DNA from: SZUA-100 sp965248135
GTDB lineage: Bacteria > Pseudomonadota > Alphaproteobacteria > Rhizobiales > Rhizobiaceae
DNA: 64,000 nucleotides
Assembly: GCA_965248135.1 (NCBI GenBank)
Contig: CBDFIN010000011.1
Location: 620,001-684,000, forward strand
Direction: 5' to 3'
The position numbers and the translations under genes were made by a program. The notes beneath the pieces were generated by a model, which saw only the letters and a program-made list of their open reading frames with translations, was not told the origin of the DNA and ran no database searches. Below are positions 17,588-26,748 of this stretch, piece by piece (position 1 is the stretch's first letter; every line of letters starts with the position of its first letter).

Positions 17588-20500
17588 CTACTCAGCCGCC
17601 TGCAGCAGTTCGGATTGCTGATTAACAAATGCCGCCCACAACTGGCGCCGCTCATGGTCGGCCCGTTCCATTGATGCTTCCTTGACATGACCATAGCCGC
17701 GAATGCGTTCGGGATAATTGGCAAGAGCAATCGCCGCGTCGTGGTTTTTGGCCGTCAAATTATCTTTGATCACCGCAAGCACCGCCTCATAGTCCGCCAG
17801 CAATCGGCGTTCGAGCCGACGTTCTTTGGTATAGCTGAACGGATCTACCAATGTGCCGCGCCATTTTCGTGCCTTGGAAAGCCAGGAAAAGCCCCGCATC
17901 ATCCACGGGCCATAGATCTTCTTGATCAAGTGCCCTTTTTCATCGCGCTTGCCGAATAATGGTGGGGCAAGATGAAATTCAAGCCGCTTCCAGTCGTCGA
18001 ACTGGCTCTTCATTTGTCGGGCAAAGGCACCATTTGCATAAAGCCGGCCAACCTCGTATTCATCCTTGATCGCCATCAGCTTGAACAGATTGCGCGCCAC
18101 CTGTTCGCGCAGCCCGGTCTTGTCGCCACATGAGGCTTCCGAATGGATGATCGATCCAACCGCATCCTTGTATCGTTGCGCATAAGCAGCATCTTGATAG
18201 TCAGTCAGCCAGCTGACACGCCGCTCGATTATCTCATCAAGGTTTTCAGATAACCGGCGATGGTCGAGCACCTCTGCCCTGCCATTTTCAGAAGCCGGCA
18301 GGTCCATAATGTCATGGGCCGCCATTCGGCCCCATTCAAAAGCGGCAAGGTTCATCTCGACCGCAACGCCGTTCATTTTGATTGCCTTGCGGATGGCACC
18401 GCGCGAAAGCGGTAGGCCGCCATTTTGCCAGGCAAATCCGAGCATAAACATGTTGGTCGCGATCGCATCACCCAACAGCGCGGTCGCCAACCTTTCCGCT
18501 TCGACAACGGCCACCTTGGCGTCACCTGCCCGCGCCTTGACAGTTTTGATGATTTTCTTGGTGGGAAAGCAAAAATCGACGTCATGGGTAAAGGCCCCGG
18601 ACAATTTTTCATGGCTGTTTACCACCACTGTAGTGCTACCCGGATCGATGGAGGCCAGCACCTTGGCGGAACCGACTGTCACCATGTCGCAGCCAAGCAC
18701 CAGATCGGCTCCGCTTGCGGCGATGCGGATGGAGTTGATGTCTTCCGGGCTGTTGGCGATGCGGATATGGCTTGCCACCTCCCCGCCCTTTTGCGCCAGA
18801 CCGGCCATGTCGATAACACCGCAGCCCTTACCCTCAAGATGCGCCGCCATGCCGATGATCGCACCGATGGTCACCACGCCGGTGCCACCAACACCGGTGA
18901 TGATGGCGCCATATGTTCCCTCGATCCTGGCGATTTCTGGTTCCGGCAGGTCGACCGGCATTTCGCTCGTAGCAACACCCTTGCCCTTTTTGACCTTGGC
19001 ACCATGGACCATGACGAAGCTCGGACAAAAACCGTTGACGCAGGAGAAATCCTTATTGCAGGCCGATTGATCGATCTGCCGTTTGCGGCCAAATTCGGTC
19101 GCCACCGCACTGATGGCAACACAGTTCGATTGCACGCCGCAATCACCGCACCCCTCGCACACCAGTTCATTGATCACCACCCGCTTGTCGGGGTCGGGAA
19201 AGGCGCCGCGCTTGCGGCGGCGGCGTTTTTCGGTGCCGCAGGTCTGGTCATAAATCATCGCGGACACGCCGGCGATCTTCGAAAGCTCCTCCTGCACGGG
19301 GATCAATTCAGAACGGTGGTGAATAGTGGTGCCAAGCGGCCAGTTGATTGTTGCGGGATATTTTTCCGGTTCATCAGTTACCACCGCAAGCCGTTTAACA
19401 CCCACCGCTGCAACCTGATTGGCGATTTGATCGACAGTGAGCCCACCTTCAATCGGCTGACCGCCGGTCATCGCCACTGCGTCATTAAAAAGGATCTTGT
19501 AGGTCATCGTTGTATTGGTGGCGACCGCCGCCCGGATGGCAAGATAGCCGGAGTGATTGTAGGTGCCATCGCCAAGATTTTGGAAAATATGGCCGCGTTT
19601 GGAAAAATGGTGCTCGCCCACCCAGTTGGCGCCTTCGCCACCCATCTGGGTGCAGCCCTCGGTGCCGCGGTCCATCCATATGGCCATGTAGTGGCAACCA
19701 ATGCCGGCATAGGCACGCCCGCCTTCGGGAATATTGGTCGAAGTCGAATGGGGGCAGCCAGCACAAAAATACGGGATGCGTTCGGCCACACTTTCTGAAT
19801 TGGCCAGCACCCGTTGCGCCTTTTTCAGTTCTGAAATCTTTTTCTTGATTGCCTTATCTGAACTAAATTTCAACAGCCGTTCACCGATCGCAATTGCGAT
19901 ATTGTTGGAATCAAGCGCTCCCTTGATAGGGAAAAGCCAGCGGCCTTTTTCATCCTTTTTGCCAATACATACGGGCTGGTTCTTGGTGCCATAAAGTTCT
20001 TCACGCACCTGCACTTCGATGAGCGAACGTTTTTCCTCCACCACGATGATGAGATCAAGACCCTTGGCGAATGCGGCAAGTTCATCGCCGCCAATCGGAT
20101 AAACGCAACCGATTTTGAACAGCCGCAGGCCGAGGTCATTGGCACGAACCTCGTCGATGCCGAGATCATCCAGCGCCAGCCGCACATCGAGATAGCTCTT
20201 GCCGGTGGTAATCACGCCAATTCTTGGCGTCTTGCCGCCGCTGGTAATCATCCGGTTGATCTTGTTGGCCTTGACGAAGGCCAATACGGCGTCGCGCTTG
20301 TAGTCATGCATCCGGGCTTCCTGGAGTACCCGGTGATCGGTTCGCCGGATATTCAGCCCGTCGGGCGGCAGTTTGAATTTCTTCGGCGTAACGATGTTTA
20401 TCCGGTCGAGGCTGCTTTCGACCACGGCGGTTGATTCGATCGTGTCCTTAACGCATTTCAGCCCGACCCAGACACCGGCATAGCGCGACAAAGCATAGCC

Positions 20501-21070
20501 ATACAGGCCGTAATCAAGAAGTTCCTGCACCCCGGCCGGGTTGAGAACCGGGATTTGCACATCGAGAAAATGGAACTCGGACTGATGGGCGGTGGTGGAC
20601 GATTCGCCGATATGATCATCGCCCATCAACGCCAGCACACCGCCATATTTCGAAGTGCCGGCCAGATTGGCATGACGAAACACATCGCCACATCGGTCGA
20701 CCCCCGGTCCCTTACCATACCAGATGCCGAAAACACCATCAAATTTTCCTTCGCCGCGCATTTCTGCCTGCTGGGTGCCCCACAGCGCTGTGGCGGCAAG
20801 ATCCTCGTTGAGACCCGGTGTAAAGACGATGTCATTATCGCTCAGTTCTTTTTCGGCGCGCCACATCGCATGATCCAGCCCGCTGATTGGAGAGCCGCGA
20901 TAGCCTGTCACATAGCCGGCGGTATCAAGTCCCTGTCGCCGGTCAAATTCCTTTTGCGTCAACACCAGGCGAACCGCCGCCTGACTGCCGGAAATAAAAA
21001 CCTTGTCCTTGGAAAGATCATATTTGTCGCCGAGCGACACTTTGTCTAAATCCGTCTTGCGGAAATCCAT
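17588..21070 (-). CDS. Indolepyruvate ferredoxin oxidoreductase, fused alpha-beta type
   Basis: 1160 aa from the ATG at 21070, chosen for the ribosome site GGAGGGTTCC just before it; a longer frame begins 19 codons upstream. The N-terminal half is the pyruvate/ThDP-binding unit: CAGCPHSTSTN and the ThDP motif GDGTYNHSGY ... NDAVAM. A [4Fe-4S] ferredoxin-like segment follows (CEGCGDCGVQSNC, then CNKDFSC...FCP). The C-terminal half is the gamma domain (GVGGTGVVTIGAIIGMAAHLEG). It oxidatively decarboxylates aryl-pyruvates from Trp, Phe and Tyr to aryl-acetyl-CoA, reducing ferredoxin. The PaaK-like ligase at the other end of the block acts on the same kind of product, which suggests a common theme of aryl-acid metabolism. 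Confidence 0.9.
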   Translation of the reverse strand: MDFRKTDLDKVSLGDKYDLSKDKVFISGSQAAVRLVLTQKEFDRRQGLDTAGYVTGYRGSPISGLDHAMWRAEKELSDNDIVFTPGLNEDLAATALWGTQQAEMRGEGKFDGVFGIWYGKGPGVDRCGDVFRHANLAGTSKYGGVLALMGDDHIGESSTTAHQSEFHFLDVQIPVLNPAGVQELLDYGLYGYALSRYAGVWVGLKCVKDTIESTAVVESSLDRINIVTPKKFKLPPDGLNIRRTDHRVLQEARMHDYKRDAVLAFVKANKINRMITSGGKTPRIGVITTGKSYLDVRLALDDLGIDEVRANDLGLRLFKIGCVYPIGGDELAAFAKGLDLIIVVEEKRSLIEVQVREELYGTKNQPVCIGKKDEKGRWLFPIKGALDSNNIAIAIGERLLKFSSDKAIKKKISELKKAQRVLANSESVAERIPYFCAGCPHSTSTNIPEGGRAYAGIGCHYMAIWMDRGTEGCTQMGGEGANWVGEHHFSKRGHIFQNLGDGTYNHSGYLAIRAAVATNTTMTYKILFNDAVAMTGGQPIEGGLTVDQIANQVAAVGVKRLAVVTDEPEKYPATINWPLGTTIHHRSELIPVQEELSKIAGVSAMIYDQTCGTEKRRRRKRGAFPDPDKRVVINELVCEGCGDCGVQSNCVAISAVATEFGRKRQIDQSACNKDFSCVNGFCPSFVMVHGAKVKKGKGVATSEMPVDLPEPEIARIEGTYGAIITGVGGTGVVTIGAIIGMAAHLEGKGCGVIDMAGLAQKGGEVASHIRIANSPEDINSIRIAASGADLVLGCDMVTVGSAKVLASIDPGSTTVVVNSHEKLSGAFTHDVDFCFPTKKIIKTVKARAGDAKVAVVEAERLATALLGDAIATNMFMLGFAWQNGGLPLSRGAIRKAIKMNGVAVEMNLAAFEWGRMAAHDIMDLPASENGRAEVLDHRRLSENLDEIIERRVSWLTDYQDAAYAQRYKDAVGSIIHSEASCGDKTGLREQVARNLFKLMAIKDEYEVGRLYANGAFARQMKSQFDDWKRLEFHLAPPLFGKRDEKGHLIKKIYGPWMMRGFSWLSKARKWRGTLVDPFSYTKERRLERRLLADYEAVLAVIKDNLTAKNHDAAIALANYPERIRGYGHVKEASMERADHERRQLWAAFVNQQSELLQAAE

Positions 21071-21287
21071 GGAACCCTCCTGCCGCGATTGCGGCTCGTC
21101 ATACCGATTCATGCGGCAATTTTTCACATCAGGTGATTTAACGTCAATACAAATGCAGGTTACCCGGCCAACAAAGCAACGATTGCCACCACTTTCGTGA
21201 ACTTAAGCAATTTAATCAGCTGATTTGCAAAATCGACCAAATTATTCACCAGCCAAAACAATGCCGAATCTCAGTCCGAGCTGATTG

Positions 21288-22865
21288 TTATTTGAAGATC
21301 AACGCAGGCAGTTCGGTCGCCATTGCCGGAAAAAACAGCAGCAGAAAAACCACAACCAGCTGGATCAGGACAAAGGGAATAACACCGAGATATATATCAC
21401 CGGTACACACATTATCGCCGGCCACACCGCGCAGATAAAACAGTGCCACGCCAAATGGCGGCGTCAAAAACGATGTCTGCAGAATAACCGCCAACAAAAC
21501 ACCAAGCCATACCGGGTTCATCATATCACCATTAGCCATCGGCAGTTGCAGCAATACCGGCGCCATCAACGGTACGACAACAAATACGATCTCGAGAAAG
21601 TCGAGAAAAAAGCCGAGCACAAACATCAATGCCATGGTCACCAGCAAGGCACCAAGGGTACCGCCGGGCAGCGAAGTCAAAAGGGCGCGAATACTGTCGT
21701 CGCCACCAAGCCCGCGAAACACCAGCGAAAACACCGATGCGCCTATCAGGATGGTGAATATCATGGTGGTAATACTGGCCGCAGAGTTGAGTATGTCGCT
21801 GAGGATTTTTTGGCGATAAAGCGTTACCAGCGCCACGCCAAGGCCCCACGCCGCAACTACCAGCAACCCCGCAGCTAGCACAATGGCCACCCATTCAACC
21901 GGTGAAATCGTTTCACGCGCTACCCGCAAGTCCACTACCCCGGCCAGCAAAAATAGCAGAAAAAGGGCCAGACCCGAAACAAGGCAGATACGGTTCATGT
22001 GTTGTGTCAACCGGGCCGCGCCAAGCAATATGGACCCGACCGCTCCTAGCGATGCGGCTTCGGTCGGCGTTGCAATGCCGGCCAGAATTGAACCCAGCAC
22101 GGCGATGATCAATACCAATGGCGGGACCAGCGCCCACAATAATCGCCGCGTTGACAAGGGCGCTACGGCCTCTCCCTGTTTGGCGCCAACAGGGCCGAAT
22201 TTCGCGTTCGCATACAAATAAATCATGTAGAGCAGGACCAGCAGAAGGCCGGGCACCAAAGCGCCGGCAAACAGATCACCCACCGACACCGTATCGGGCG
22301 AAAATGCGCCTTGCTCGAACTGCGCTTTCTGCCAGGCATTGGATATCTGGTCGGCAAGGACGATAAGCACAATTGACGGCGGAATGATTTGACCCAGAGT
22401 GCCAGAAGCGGCGATCACCCCGCTTGCCAGGCGTGGTGAATAGCCGGCGTGCAACATCGCCGGCAACGACAATAGCCCCATCGTCACTACGGTGGCGCCA
22501 ACAATGCCGGTTGAAGCGGCAAGCAGCATGCCGACAAACATGACGGAAAGGCCGAGCCCGCCGGAAACACGCGAAAACAGTTGGGCAAATGTTTCCAGAA
22601 GTTCTTCGCCGACCTTTGAACGTTCCAGTGTGACACCCATAAAAATGAATAACGGCACCGCGATCAGCACCTGGTTAGTCATGATGCCGAAAAGCCGCGG
22701 GGCAAGTGCGGCCAGCAACGAAAGGTCAAATTGGCCGAACACAAAGCCAATGCCGGCAAACAGCAATCCGACACCGGCCAGCACCAGCGCTGCCGGATAT
22801 CCGCTCAGCAGCAAGGCAAAGACCATCACAATCAACAAAAGATCGAGCGGAAGACCGGTGTTCAT
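21288..22865 (-). CDS. TRAP transporter large permease (DctM), second pair
   Basis: 525 aa from the ATG at 22865, five bases after the DctQ stop; an in-frame start 13 codons upstream would lie inside dctQ. About 13 membrane helices. DctM hallmarks include GIVGATVVTMGLLSLPAML, GVIAASGTLGQIIPPSIVLIVLADQ and, near the C-terminus, FLTPPFGVALFYLRGVA. It forms the sodium-driven transport unit with the 166-aa DctQ. It is the last gene of the TRAP operon, and its equivalent in the first pair is the 700-aa DctM. Confidence 0.88.
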   Translation of the reverse strand: MNTGLPLDLLLIVMVFALLLSGYPAALVLAGVGLLFAGIGFVFGQFDLSLLAALAPRLFGIMTNQVLIAVPLFIFMGVTLERSKVGEELLETFAQLFSRVSGGLGLSVMFVGMLLAASTGIVGATVVTMGLLSLPAMLHAGYSPRLASGVIAASGTLGQIIPPSIVLIVLADQISNAWQKAQFEQGAFSPDTVSVGDLFAGALVPGLLLVLLYMIYLYANAKFGPVGAKQGEAVAPLSTRRLLWALVPPLVLIIAVLGSILAGIATPTEAASLGAVGSILLGAARLTQHMNRICLVSGLALFLLFLLAGVVDLRVARETISPVEWVAIVLAAGLLVVAAWGLGVALVTLYRQKILSDILNSAASITTMIFTILIGASVFSLVFRGLGGDDSIRALLTSLPGGTLGALLVTMALMFVLGFFLDFLEIVFVVVPLMAPVLLQLPMANGDMMNPVWLGVLLAVILQTSFLTPPFGVALFYLRGVAGDNVCTGDIYLGVIPFVLIQLVVVFLLLFFPAMATELPALIFK

Positions 22866-22869
22866 GGCC

Positions 22870-23370
22870 TTAGCGCGACCTGATTGCGCGGAGCGCGCGG
22901 ACAATCATCGCCAGCCCCTGCAACCCCAAGGTTGCCGCAAACACCAAAATGGCGGTCTTTTGCAGATAGCGCAGGTGGAGGCCATCCATATCGGGCGAAC
23001 CCTCCAGAATTTTCCATGATTGCACCACATAGGGCATCGAATGCCATAGCACTATCACAGCAAAAGGCAGCAGCAGGAAAATCGTTCCGGCCAGATTGAT
23101 GGCCCCTTGCTTGCGCTTTGATGCGCCGGCATAAAATATATCAACCCGGACATGCTTGTCGTCTTGCAATACTTGTGCTGCCGCCAGCATGAACACCAGC
23201 CCGTGGACAATAATTACCGTCTCTTGCATGATGAGCGAATTCAGCCCGAACACATAGCGGCCAGCGACAATGACAAATTGCACCAGCACCATGGCAAGCA
23301 TCAGCCAGGCCGCCACTCTGGCCAATTGCCGGTTGGTTCTCTCGATTAACAAAAGTCCCTTGACTATCAT
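22870..23370 (-). CDS. TRAP transporter small permease (DctQ), second pair
   Basis: 166 aa with four membrane helices, the normal DctQ size. ETVIIVHGLVFMLAAAQVLQDDKHVRVDIFY (about residues 50-80) contains the family's HVRVD pattern. It ends 4 bp before its large partner and begins 31 bp after the 700-aa dctM gene, so both permease pairs are transcribed together. Confidence 0.85.
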   Translation of the reverse strand: MIVKGLLLIERTNRQLARVAAWLMLAMVLVQFVIVAGRYVFGLNSLIMQETVIIVHGLVFMLAAAQVLQDDKHVRVDIFYAGASKRKQGAINLAGTIFLLLPFAVIVLWHSMPYVVQSWKILEGSPDMDGLHLRYLQKTAILVFAATLGLQGLAMIVRALRAIRSR

Positions 23371-23401
23371 TGTGCCAGTCTATTGCCAAAGATCAGTTCG
23401 T

Positions 23402-25504
23402 TCAATTGGCCGGTAACAGCGATGGCAGGAAGGTTGTGATCACCGGGAAGAACCACAACAGAGTCAGGCCGATCACCTGAATGATCACAAACGGAATGAC
23501 ACCCTTGTAAATATCGAACGTGGTAACCTCTTTCGGCGCCACGCCCCTTAGATAAAACAACGCAAAACCGAAAGGCGGCGTGATGAACGATGTCTGCAAA
23601 TTCACCGCAATCAGGATGGTAATCCAGGCCGGCGGCATGAGGTTGGGATCAGCCGCATAGATAACCGGTCCGACAATCGGTATAACAATGAAAATGATCT
23701 CGATGAAGTCGAGCACAAATCCTAGCAGGAACAGCACCACCATGACCACGATCAGCAACGTGCGCGGATCGTCAAAGGATTTCAGAAACTCCTGAATATA
23801 GTGCTCGCCGCCGAAAGAACGGATAGTCAGGCTTAAAAACAGCGACCCGATGAGGATGACGAACACCATCGACGTTACCTTGGTGGTCTCGTTAACCACC
23901 CCGGTCATGATTTTCTCGCGGATCAATATCCAGCAGGAATAAAGCAAACTGAAAATGGCCACATGAAAGGCTAAAAGGCCAACCCAGATGGCGATCTGGT
24001 TATCCGTTGCCGTCCGGTCCAATGTCATGCGCAAATCGAAATTGGCACGCAATAACAACAGCACAATCACCGCCAGCGCCCCCCAGATAATGACCCTGCT
24101 TGACTGTCCCGTATCCCGAAGTTTGCGGCTGGCAGAAAGCATGATCGCGCCGGCGGCGCCAAGCGAGGCGGCGGCGGTTGGGTTGGTCACGCCACCCAAA
24201 ATCGAACCGAGCACAGCGACGATCAGGATCACCGGCGGCGATACCACGCGCAAGGCATCGATCTCCATCAACCGGGGGATGGCGTGTTTCATGCCATAGA
24301 CAATCAATAGGCCGGGAACGAAGTAATAAAGTGTCTTGATACCGCCGCCTGCGTCGCCCGAAACAAACAGCCAATCAACAATGAGCGCGATGACTATCCC
24401 CGCGATACCGGCATAGATCGGCAGACGCGGATAACTCGGGCGGACCGCCCAGGCGAGCGCCACCAAAAATCCGGTTAGCACAAGTACCGCCATCACCCCA
24501 TGCGACAGCGGGTTGAAAGTGGTGATGTCGTTTTCAGTGACCGATCCGATCAGCCCGAGCGATGCCAAGCCGATCCACAACACTGCCATCAACAGCAACG
24601 GGCCAAGCATTGCAGCGCTCATCAGCAATGGGTTATTGTTGTAGTATGAACCAAGCCGGTAGGGATCAGGTTCGCCCAGCTTGATCGGCGGAGCCTGATC
24701 ACGGTTGAGCATGGCAAAGCCGAATGCATAAATGCCATAAAGTGTCGCCAGCACGATGCCGGGAATAAAGGCCGCCTTAAACAGCGTTCCGGTTGATAAA
24801 ACCGCCGGTTCGCCCAGCATCTCAAGCACCGTCATGCCAAGTTCCTTGGCCCGGCTTTCCTGCCCGATCGAGTACATATCGCCAACGATCGAGCCAAGCA
24901 GCACGATGACAATTGAGGGCGGGATGATCTGCCCCAGGGTGCCCGACGTGGCAATCACCCCGGTGGCCAGTGACTTTGAATAGCCATGGCGCAACATAGT
25001 TGGCAAGGCAATCAGGCCCATGGTGACCACGGTTGCGCCGACGATGCCGGTCGAGGCGGCAAGCAGCGTGCCGACCACGACAACCGCAATGGCAAGACCA
25101 CCCGGCAAGGTGCCAAATAATCTGGCCATGGTCGTCAACAGGTCTTCGGCAATGTTGGAGCGTTCAAGCGCAATGCCCATCAAGACGAAAAGCGGCACGG
25201 CAAGCAAGGTTTCGACATTGCCGCCGAAAGCGCGTGAAAACACCCCTTGCGCCCAGGTGGACTCGGTAGACAACAGCGCCTTTTCCCAGCCCTGCGACAG
25301 CACCGGCACTTTATTTATGGCACCGTTATATTCCTCCATCACATAAAGCATCCCGGCTTCGCTTAGTACCGCAATGATGAAAAAACTCAAAAACGCCGAG
25401 CCGGATATGGCATAGGCGACCGGATAACCAGAAAGGATGCCACCGAACAGGCAGATGGCGACGATAATCAGCGAAAGTTCAACGCCGGTAAGACCAAACA
25501 ACAT
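23402..25504 (-). CDS. TRAP transporter large permease (DctM), first pair, long form with central insert
   Basis: 700 aa, against about 430-530 for common DctM. The conserved halves are clear: GIVGATVVTMGLIALPTMLRHGYSK and GTLGQIIPPSIVIVLLG in the N-terminal part, and NPTAAASLGAAGAIML, LDFIEIIFIVIPIVGP and FITPPFGFALFYLRGVAP in the C-terminal part. Between them (about residues 215-430) lies an insert with extra hydrophobic segments. This form is known from TRAP families that carry keto acids or chloroaromatics. It follows its small partner by 17 bp. Confidence 0.87.
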   Translation of the reverse strand: MLFGLTGVELSLIIVAICLFGGILSGYPVAYAISGSAFLSFFIIAVLSEAGMLYVMEEYNGAINKVPVLSQGWEKALLSTESTWAQGVFSRAFGGNVETLLAVPLFVLMGIALERSNIAEDLLTTMARLFGTLPGGLAIAVVVVGTLLAASTGIVGATVVTMGLIALPTMLRHGYSKSLATGVIATSGTLGQIIPPSIVIVLLGSIVGDMYSIGQESRAKELGMTVLEMLGEPAVLSTGTLFKAAFIPGIVLATLYGIYAFGFAMLNRDQAPPIKLGEPDPYRLGSYYNNNPLLMSAAMLGPLLLMAVLWIGLASLGLIGSVTENDITTFNPLSHGVMAVLVLTGFLVALAWAVRPSYPRLPIYAGIAGIVIALIVDWLFVSGDAGGGIKTLYYFVPGLLIVYGMKHAIPRLMEIDALRVVSPPVILIVAVLGSILGGVTNPTAAASLGAAGAIMLSASRKLRDTGQSSRVIIWGALAVIVLLLLRANFDLRMTLDRTATDNQIAIWVGLLAFHVAIFSLLYSCWILIREKIMTGVVNETTKVTSMVFVILIGSLFLSLTIRSFGGEHYIQEFLKSFDDPRTLLIVVMVVLFLLGFVLDFIEIIFIVIPIVGPVIYAADPNLMPPAWITILIAVNLQTSFITPPFGFALFYLRGVAPKEVTTFDIYKGVIPFVIIQVIGLTLLWFFPVITTFLPSLLPAN

Positions 25505-25521
25505 CGACTGCTACGCTCCGC

Positions 25522-26469
25522 TCAATTGGTTTCACCGACGGGGTCGCCTGCGCCCGGTCGATTGTCAGGGGTGTGCCCGTCGCTATCCAAATCACCCAGC
25601 GTGACGTGAACCGGTAGCGACGGGGACGATGTGTTTTCAAAGGAATAGTGCGTTGGCACATCCTGGTTCTTTTCCAACAGCGCCAGCAGATTGCGCAACA
25701 AAAAGCCGACGGCGCAGATGAACATCAACGCAGCAAAAAACGGAATCAGTATTTTAAACGCCCACACCCAGGAAAATTCCGCCGTCCCCGATGCCTCAAA
25801 CCGCATGCCGCGCCAGCTCGCCTTGCTCGACCAGATGTTCATCGGTCGCTGGGCAAACAGCGAATTCATCGCAATGGGCCATGAAAACCACCACAAAAAT
25901 ATGGTTGAGGGAACAAACAACAATAAAGTACCCAGAAAATCGATCCACCGCTGGGTGCGTCTTCTGACCGCACTATAAACAAGATCGACACGCACATGAC
26001 CGCCTTCAATAAAGGTGTAGGCCGAGGCAAGGGCGATAAGAATAGCGTTGTAAAACTTCAGTTGACCGGAAAGCCACTGCAGTTCTTCGTTAATCAGGAT
26101 TGTTCCGAACGGCGAGAATATTAAATCATTGCCGCGGAAAATTTGTCCCATGGCGATAATCAGCACCTGTTGCAGCATCATCAATAGCGCGAACCAGGCA
26201 GCAAACTGACCGATCTTGCCGTTAAACTGCTCCAGTCCAAATATAGTGCGGCGCAAAAATGTACGATTATACACCCCGGCGGCGATGAGAATTAGAACCA
26301 GCGCCACAATGAGGAAAAAGAACTCCCGCGACATCCCGGCAAGCAGCAGGACATTCATTTTCAGCTTGATCGTTTCCAGGCTGAGCCACCTGTAGATATG
26401 CCATGGCAGGATCAGCAGATTGACAAATCCCATAGCGAAATTGAGTACAATACTCGTCACCGCTTCCAT
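25522..26469 (-). CDS. TRAP transporter small permease (DctQ), first pair, extended
   Basis: 315 aa, about twice the usual DctQ. The core four-helix unit with YTFIEGGHVRVDLVYSAVRRRTQRW lies in the middle (about residues 80-265). It is preceded by two extra hydrophobic helices (about 7-30 and 50-70) and followed by a soluble, acidic, Pro/Ser-rich tail of about 50 residues. Long DctQ forms usually go with long DctM forms such as the 700-aa gene next to it. It comes 279 bp after the binding-protein stop, past a hairpin. Confidence 0.82.
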   Translation of the reverse strand: MEAVTSIVLNFAMGFVNLLILPWHIYRWLSLETIKLKMNVLLLAGMSREFFFLIVALVLILIAAGVYNRTFLRRTIFGLEQFNGKIGQFAAWFALLMMLQQVLIIAMGQIFRGNDLIFSPFGTILINEELQWLSGQLKFYNAILIALASAYTFIEGGHVRVDLVYSAVRRRTQRWIDFLGTLLLFVPSTIFLWWFSWPIAMNSLFAQRPMNIWSSKASWRGMRFEASGTAEFSWVWAFKILIPFFAALMFICAVGFLLRNLLALLEKNQDVPTHYSFENTSSPSLPVHVTLGDLDSDGHTPDNRPGAGDPVGETN

Positions 26470-26702
26470 GCCATCTCTTCCCGATCAGCACCGCTTGTGG
26501 GTCAAATTGTGGTGGCCGCTATCTGCTCATGAACACCGGTTGCGTACAATCTCCTGACTACCTGGAAGATAGTCAGGCCCGGCACCATTCCAGTCAACCT
26601 CACCGTGCCCGGCATCTTGTTCTTTTTCCTCGCGGCGATAACACCGTTCGATTGCGGGCAACCGACAATTTGATCCTGTACGGATTTGTTTTAGTAATTG
26701 GT

Positions 26703-26728
26703 GAAACCGGGCCCTCAGGCCCGGTTTC
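26703..26728 (-). promoter_or_regulatory. Intercistronic hairpin after TRAP binding protein
   Basis: An 11-bp perfect GC-rich stem (26703-26713 with 26718-26728) with a 4-nt loop stands 21 bp after the dctP stop. On the minus transcript it is followed by ACCAATTACTAAAAC and not a T run, so partial termination or mRNA protection is more likely than full termination. The rest of 26470-26748 holds a weaker inverted repeat (CTGACTA / TAGTCAG, about 26553-26575) and no gene that I can support. Confidence 0.6.
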
Positions 26729-26748
26729 CGATTAATCGCCTATCGTAC

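Noticed and set aside
18425..19798. 457-codon open frame antisense to the indolepyruvate oxidoreductase gene
   Set aside because: It lies wholly inside a well-supported gene with conserved motifs, and its peptide is rich in His, Arg and Gly as expected of an antisense shadow in GC-rich DNA.
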